64,000 nt of DNA, taken from assembly GCF_900403705.1 (NCBI RefSeq), contig NZ_OUNR01000001.1, positions 62,001 to 126,000 on the forward strand. The letters are read 5' to 3'. Source of the stretch: Nitrospira lenta (GTDB lineage Bacteria; Nitrospirota; Nitrospiria; Nitrospirales; Nitrospiraceae). How positions within the stretch are numbered: the first letter of the stretch is position 1; each line of letters starts with the position of its first letter. A program made the translations under genes and the position numbers. Of the stretch, positions 60,076 to 64,000 are shown one piece after another. The notes below the pieces were generated by a model. The model was given only the letters and a program-made list of their open reading frames with translations, was not told where the DNA came from and made no database searches.

Positions 60076-60912
60076 CTATTGGCCCGATGCCAGCGGCGGC
60101 ATGTTGATGCCGACTCGCTCTAAGCCCATGATAACGGTCAAGGCGCTCGGTGAGTGCTGAACGATTTCCTTTTGCACTTCGATGCGGCGCAGATCGACGA
60201 ACTCCGGCGCGGTCAACCCTAACGATTCGCGATAGGCGCGGTCAGCGATGCCGCGCTGCTTTTCGGCTTTCTCACGGGACTCCTCGGCTTTTTGAAATTC
60301 CACCATGGTAATCTTGCGCTGCTCCTGAATGATGGTCTGCGTCGTTTGCTCTACCACGCCTTTGGGCGGCAGGATGCTCCCGACAACCACGCGATTCAGC
60401 CGGATAGGAATGCCCTGTCGCTCGATCAGCTTGGTCTGCACTTCTTTGGCGATGGCATCCTGCAACTTCTGCCTGGTGGTCGGATCGGTCGTCAACTGAA
60501 AGAGGGGGTACTTCTGCACTTCTTCACGCACAAAGGTGCGAAACGCTTCCTTGGCATTGTTGGCATACCAGTTCGGACCGTACTTGCTGATCAGCTCCGG
60601 CGATTTCCCCTCAATGACGTTGGCGATCAGAAACGCATCAAAGGAGACCGGCGCGTTCTCGGCCGAGATGATATCGAAATGCTCGGAGTACTGGATCGGA
60701 CGGATATCGACATCCACCACTTTGGTCGTCGGCGCCACCACAACTCGTCCCGTCTTGGTGGGCACGGGATCAACACCGCCATGGCCGAAGAAAAACGGCT
60801 GCTCAACCAACACCCCTTCGTGACCCGCCTCGATGGCCACGCACCCGGTTCCCAAGGCCATCAAACCGACTGCCACCACGACTCCACTCAGGCTGCTCCC
60901 GTCTCTCCTCAT
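60076..60912 (-). CDS. SPFH/prohibitin-domain lipoprotein
   Basis: About 278 residues. Signal with lipobox MALGTGCVA, then an SPFH domain (about 30-200; EGVLVEQPFFFGHGGVDPVP, DVDIRPIQYSEHFDIISAEN, RTFVREEVQKYPLFQLTTDP) and a coiled-coil end (EFQKAEESREKAEKQRGIAD). SPFH proteins form ring-like membrane scaffolds; most bacterial ones use a membrane helix, whereas this one appears lipid-anchored. GGAGGAGCGT precedes ATG 60912. A TTGAC-N5-GTTAA site lies 115 bases upstream. Confidence 0.8.
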   Translation of the reverse strand: MRRDGSSLSGVVVAVGLMALGTGCVAIEAGHEGVLVEQPFFFGHGGVDPVPTKTGRVVVAPTTKVVDVDIRPIQYSEHFDIISAENAPVSFDAFLIANVIEGKSPELISKYGPNWYANNAKEAFRTFVREEVQKYPLFQLTTDPTTRQKLQDAIAKEVQTKLIERQGIPIRLNRVVVGSILPPKGVVEQTTQTIIQEQRKITMVEFQKAEESREKAEKQRGIADRAYRESLGLTAPEFVDLRRIEVQKEIVQHSPSALTVIMGLERVGINMPPLASGQ

Positions 60913-61026
60913 ACGCTCCTCCTCGGTTAGCCCCGCCGCATGCACACCGGGGCAAGACGATGATAGTTGAATAGCCGGCGCCAATCAGCCGCGAATCAAT
61001 CTCGTGGCAACACCTTACGAAGCGCT

Positions 61027-61041
61027 TTAACGGATTGTCAA
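61027..61041 (-). promoter_or_regulatory. TTGAC-N5-GTTAA site upstream of the SPFH lipoprotein
   Basis: It reads TTGACAATCCGTTAA on the minus strand, sharing ATCCGTTAA with the site at 17262-17276. TTGACA could also be a plain -35 hexamer. Confidence 0.35.
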
Positions 61042-61110
61042 ACCTGTGCAGGAAGCCCTGTAGCTCTGAGAGACGCTCTGACGACGGGAGGAGAAATACC
61101 GCGAAGGACG

Positions 61111-61503
61111 TTAGAAAATGCCGGCTTGCTTCTGCAACCAGCGCACATACGCGATGATCTGATCGACATCCTCAGGAGTGACCGCCTCAATTTTCGGCAT
61201 ATTGCCGAATTCCCAGTGGTGCGCTTTCACTCCGTTGGCAGCCGCTCGCTGAAAGGCGGCATCGCCATGATGATTCGGTTCATAAATTTTATGCACGAGC
61301 GGCGGCCCCTGACTTGTGCCGGCGCCACCTGCACCATGACAGCCTGAACAGTTGGCTTTAAACTTGGCTTCACCCGTCTGCAAGCCGGCCGGAACCGCGC
61401 CGCTCGCGACCGCCTTGGGCGCCGACTCTCCCTGGCTACAGGCCGGAGCAACACTGAGAACACATAATACAACCGCCAGGCCACAGGTCCGTGAGATCGT
61501 CAT
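61111..61503 (-). CDS. Single-haem c-type cytochrome
   Basis: About 130 residues. Signal with a possible lipobox (VLSVAPACSQG), then a class I cytochrome c: haem site CSGCH in KFKANCSGCHGAGGAG, and the distal Met probably in EFGNMPKIEAVTPEDVDQII, ending with IAYVRWLQKQAGIF. It carries electrons in the periplasm. ATG 61503 follows the stop of a small upstream gene by 7 bases, and the AAGGAGTAA at that gene's end is its ribosome site. Confidence 0.85.
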   Translation of the reverse strand: MTISRTCGLAVVLCVLSVAPACSQGESAPKAVASGAVPAGLQTGEAKFKANCSGCHGAGGAGTSQGPPLVHKIYEPNHHGDAAFQRAAANGVKAHHWEFGNMPKIEAVTPEDVDQIIAYVRWLQKQAGIF

Positions 61504-61510
61504 CGTCAAC

Positions 61511-61678
61511 TTACTCCTTCGGCGTGGATTGATCGGGTGGCTGAGACGGCTGCCCGAATTGCTCTTGCAACATCGCCTGCGTCTTCGCCAGCGTGATGCG
61601 GCGGTACAGCCGCGCACCAACCGGTACGAGCACGATCAACCCGATAGTCAGATACATGAAAAATTCTTCAGGAGACAT
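61511..61678 (-). CDS. Small single-span membrane protein, coupled to cytochrome c
   Basis: 55 residues: SPEEFFMYLTIGLIVLVPVG is the membrane span, then a basic stretch ARLYRRITLAKTQ and a polar Pro/Gln-rich tail QPSQPPDQSTPKE. The orientation would be N-out, C-in. Its stop codon is part of the cytochrome ribosome site, so the two genes are translationally coupled. It may be a small partner of an electron-transfer complex, by analogy with CcoQ-like or CcmD-like peptides, but no family is recognised. Confidence 0.6.
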   Translation of the reverse strand: MSPEEFFMYLTIGLIVLVPVGARLYRRITLAKTQAMLQEQFGQPSQPPDQSTPKE

Positions 61679-61701
61679 CACGGCTCACTTTCTATTGAAA
61701 C

Positions 61702-62406
61702 TTACCGTACCGCATATGCGACCGGATCCTCAACTCCCGCTTGGGCAAATCCCTGGCGGCGAATGAGGCAGCTATCGCAATGTCCACAGGCGAGCGATCC
61801 AACGGGATCATAACAGCTATGGGTCAGATGAAGCGGCGCGTGGAGCGTCATACCCAATTGAATAATCTCTGCCTTGGACATCGTCAACAGCGGCGCACGG
61901 ACTTCCAGGCGCGTCCCCTCGACGCCGCTCTTTGTGCCGACCGCGACAGCTTGCTCGAATGCGCGGATAAATTCAGGGCGACAATCGGGATAGCCTGAGT
62001 AATCCAGCACGTTCGCGCCGAAATAAACGACCGACGCCCCCACCACTTCCGCATGGGCCGCAGCCAACGATAGGAAGATCAGGTTTCTGGCAGGAACATA
62101 GGTGATCGGAATGCCCTGCGTCCGCTCCTGCTCCTTGCGATCCTTGGGAACCGCCAGATTTCCGGTCAGAGCCGATCCCCCCAACGCACGAAGATCGACC
62201 TCTACGACCTGATGGTGTTGGACGCCGAACGAAGCAGCCACCTGCTTGGCTTGCTCAATCTCAATAGCATGTCGCTGCCGATAGGCAATGGTCAGCAAAA
62301 AGAGGTCGCACCCCTCCTGCTTCGCCACAGCGGCCGTAACCGTAGAATCCAGTCCTCCGCTCAGGAGAATAACGGCACGCCGCTGGGGTACTGCATCAAG
62401 AGGCAT
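61702..62406 (-). CDS. queC: 7-cyano-7-deazaguanine synthase QueC
   Basis: 234 residues, normal length. PP-loop ATPase motif AVILLSGGLDSTVTAAVA, VPARNLIFLSLAAAHAE and PDCRPEFIRAFEQAVAVGT, and the zinc site at the end (THSCYDP, then ACGHCDSCLIRRQGF). It converts 7-carboxy-7-deazaguanine to preQ0 with ammonia and ATP in queuosine tRNA modification. No other queuosine gene is in the window. Confidence 0.95.
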   Translation of the reverse strand: MPLDAVPQRRAVILLSGGLDSTVTAAVAKQEGCDLFLLTIAYRQRHAIEIEQAKQVAASFGVQHHQVVEVDLRALGGSALTGNLAVPKDRKEQERTQGIPITYVPARNLIFLSLAAAHAEVVGASVVYFGANVLDYSGYPDCRPEFIRAFEQAVAVGTKSGVEGTRLEVRAPLLTMSKAEIIQLGMTLHAPLHLTHSCYDPVGSLACGHCDSCLIRRQGFAQAGVEDPVAYAVR

Positions 62407-62516
62407 GGATGGAGGGGAAGTCAGAAATTTTCCCCCTGACAGGGGATTTTACGCGATGCCGAACCGAAAGAGGCACACAGCTCCACGCATGATGGGGCGC
62501 GGGAAGAAGAGCGCGA

Positions 62517-63077
62517 TCAATCGCGATCTTCTTCCTTTTCAATTTTTTCCAGCAGCTCGGCTTTGGATTGACACTCGACGCAGAGCTTGGCAAACGGCAC
62601 GGCTTGAAGCCGCTTCTCGCTGATCTCAATACCACACTCGGCACACATACCATAGGTACCGTCACGCAAGCGATTGAGCGACTCATCGATGGCCTGCCGA
62701 CGGCGATTGCGCATCTCCATGAGCGAGATGCCGAGTTCGCGATCAAGATCCATCAACGCCTGGTCACCGACATCACGGGCAGACTCCAGCCGGCGTTGCT
62801 GATCCTCCGTCAACGACTGACCCAGATTGCCTTCGATTTCACGAATGATCTCTTGGCGTTTGCCCATCAACATCTGGTGCAATGTCTCTTGGCGGCGTTC
62901 ACGGGCATCCCGGTCTTTCGCCGATTCCTTGGGACGTAGCGCCTCGATAATAATCTGCGCAGGAGCCGCCTTTGCCGTTACAACGACTGCGGGGGCCGCC
63001 TTCTTGGACTCAACGACAGAGGCTGGTTTTGTCTTTTTCACTTCTGCTTTCTTTTTTGCAGGCACTTTGGTTGCCAT
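62517..63077 (-). CDS. DksA/TraR-family zinc-finger protein with Lys/Ala-rich N-terminal extension
   Basis: About 186 residues. The first 60 are Lys/Ala/Pro-rich (ATKVPAKKKAEVKKTKPASV). Then a helical hairpin (LHQMLMGKRQEIIREIEGNL, ALMDLDRELGISLMEMRNRR) and a C4 zinc finger (GMCAECGIEISEKRLQAVPF, AKLCVECQ). The hairpin tip lacks an obvious DksA-like DxxDxA, though DVGDQALMD is near. It probably binds the RNA polymerase secondary channel. AAGGAG precedes ATG 63077. Confidence 0.85.
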   Translation of the reverse strand: MATKVPAKKKAEVKKTKPASVVESKKAAPAVVVTAKAAPAQIIIEALRPKESAKDRDARERRQETLHQMLMGKRQEIIREIEGNLGQSLTEDQQRRLESARDVGDQALMDLDRELGISLMEMRNRRRQAIDESLNRLRDGTYGMCAECGIEISEKRLQAVPFAKLCVECQSKAELLEKIEKEEDRD

Positions 63078-63181
63078 AGAATAATGCTCCTTGGGTAGAG
63101 AATCCCCCCAAAAAAAGTCCGGCATCTATATCACGGCATGTAGGCTTTGACAAGGGCTAGCGGTCGCTACCTAGGAGAACC

Positions 63182-63670
63182 CTAGGAATAGAGAATCGTC
63201 GAATGCACGGGATAGCCAGCGAGCTTTTCTCTTCCTTTGAGCCCTTTTAGCTCAACGAGAAAATCGAGGCCCACGACGTCCCCTCCGAGTTGGCGGACTA
63301 GGCTGATGGTCGCCTCAGCCGTCCCTCCCGTGGCCAGGAGATCGTCTACGATCAGGACTCGCTCACCCGATCCGATGGCATCCCGATGAATGGCCAAGGT
63401 GTTCGATCCATACTCAAGGCTGTACTTCACCTCGAAGCAATCAGCCGGCAATTTCCCCGGTTTACGGACCGGCACAAACCCGGCCCCCAGCCGACCGGCC
63501 AACACGCCTCCAAAGATAAATCCTCGCGACTCGATGCCGACGACTTTATCGATCCGTGCATCTTGGTATCGCGCCGTGAGGTCGTCGGTCAGCGCGCGAA
63601 AGGCCGCAGCATCCTTCAGCAATGTTGTAATGTCGTAAAAGAGGATACCGGGCTTGGGAAAATCCGGCAC
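63182..63670 (-). CDS. apt: Adenine phosphoribosyltransferase
   Basis: 162 residues from GTG 63670: [57 protein letters not shown] and the PRPP-binding loop [19 protein letters not shown]. It makes AMP from adenine and PRPP. The frame stays open upstream and encodes INYQALIRE, which matches the normal start of the family, with ATC at 63697 where ATG should be. The real start may therefore be non-standard (ATC or ATT) just after the sigma gene stop. Confidence 0.92.
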   Translation of the reverse strand: MPDFPKPGILFYDITTLLKDAAAFRALTDDLTARYQDARIDKVVGIESRGFIFGGVLAGRLGAGFVPVRKPGKLPADCFEVKYSLEYGSNTLAIHRDAIGSGERVLIVDDLLATGGTAEATISLVRQLGGDVVGLDFLVELKGLKGREKLAGYPVHSTILYS

Positions 63671-63711
63671 TTCGCGGATGAGGGCTTGATAGTTGATGGC
63701 GGTCCCCGGAA

Positions 63712-64000
63712 TTAGAGCAGGTCGGCCTGCGTCATGGTCTTTCGCTCGATGGTGCCTCGAAGCCGGACTAAGGCCGTTGTTTCGATTTGGCGGACCCGCT
63801 CACGGGTTAACCCCATCACCCGGCCTATCTCTTCCAGCGTCTTGGACTCATCACCGTCGAGCCCGAACCGCGACACAATAACAGTTTGCTCTTTTTCAGG
63901 CAACTCCTTGACCCAACTCATCAGTTCTGTCCGGCGCCTGATTCCATCCGCCGTGTCATCGGGAGACATACACATGGGATCTTCGATGACATCTCGCAGG
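63712..64000 (-). CDS. Sigma-70-family RNA polymerase sigma factor, C-terminal part
   Basis: The 5' end is outside the window. It shows region 4: [40 protein letters not shown] and [17 protein letters not shown]. The region 4.2 helix-turn-helix that reads -35 elements is intact. It is of RpoD/RpoS type rather than ECF. It ends 15 bases before the presumed start of apt, suggesting cotranscription. Confidence 0.88.
   Translation of the reverse strand, partial: LRDVIEDPMCMSPDDTADGIRRRTELMSWVKELPEKEQTVIVSRFGLDGDESKTLEEIGRVMGLTRERVRQIETTALVRLRGTIERKTMTQADLL

Noticed and set aside
1-64000. CRISPR arrays, rRNA genes, riboswitches
   Set aside because: No regularly spaced repeats, no rRNA sequence and no recognisable riboswitch core were seen; repeats present are the RAYT flanks and tpsA units.

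Overview
The window is a GC-rich, gene-dense bacterial chromosome segment. The best guess for its source is a Nitrospira-like member of the Nitrospirota. That guess rests on a complete XrtA (EpsH-type) exosortase/exopolysaccharide locus with its PEP-CTERM accessory genes, a two-partner adhesin with YDG/MBG repeats, and general gene style. No marker gene in the window proves the taxon.

Layout. (1) 1-2.7 kb: the 3' end of an OmpR-type response regulator, an XRE-type regulator fused to a periplasmic-binding-protein-like sensor domain, and a solitary OmpR-type response regulator. (2) 2.75-24.8 kb: one long minus-strand exopolysaccharide/exosortase locus. Reading downstream it encodes an O-antigen-ligase-like protein, a GHL10-type glycoside hydrolase, three GT4 glycosyltransferases, a flippase, a WecB/TagA transferase, exosortase A fused to EpsI, a WecA-like initiating transferase, the TPR lipoprotein PrsT, a Wza-like export lipoprotein, an outer-membrane barrel, a Wzz-like chain-length protein, a tyrosine autokinase, a secretion-type ATPase and a TIGR03790 protein. 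Divergent from it lies a secreted protein with duplicated domains, and next to that a PEP-CTERM-type substrate (26.4-27.1 kb). (3) 27.5-29.1 kb: tRNA-Arg(CCU), an intact pirin gene and decayed fragments of an isochorismatase-like and a SnoaL-like gene, probably the remains of an acquired segment. (4) 29.2-39.1 kb: a proline-rich protein ending in a restriction-nuclease-like domain that has lost catalytic residues, an AsnC-type ligand-binding domain, a lipoprotein, a sigma-54 two-component pair, MalQ, a DUF72 protein, a secreted hypothetical and an HDOD protein. (5) 39.1-59.6 kb: three copies of a minus-strand module, interleaved with a pqiA-pqiA-pqiB-pqiC operon (41.4-44.9 kb) and a two-partner secretion pair whose TpsA exceeds 2700 residues (47.3-57.4 kb). 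(6) 60-64 kb: an SPFH lipoprotein, a small membrane protein coupled to a cytochrome c, queC, a DksA/TraR-type protein, apt and the end of a sigma-70 gene.

The most unusual item is the triplicated module. Each copy has a strongly conserved small protein of about 107 residues (DUF3467-like), then a strongly divergent secreted protein. In two copies a third, tightly coupled gene follows and is cut off by a REP-associated tyrosine transposase (RAYT) element. In one copy the cut-off gene is the N-terminus of a T4-type lysozyme with a perfectly spaced E-D-T triad. All three copies share an upstream TTAGGA-N5-TAYARW motif. This looks like a conserved-flank, variable-cargo cassette, possibly effector/immunity in nature. 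That reading is inference.

A second pattern is a TTRAC-N5-GTTAA palindrome found in five intergenic regions, four of them beside exopolysaccharide/exosortase genes. It may mark a shared regulon.
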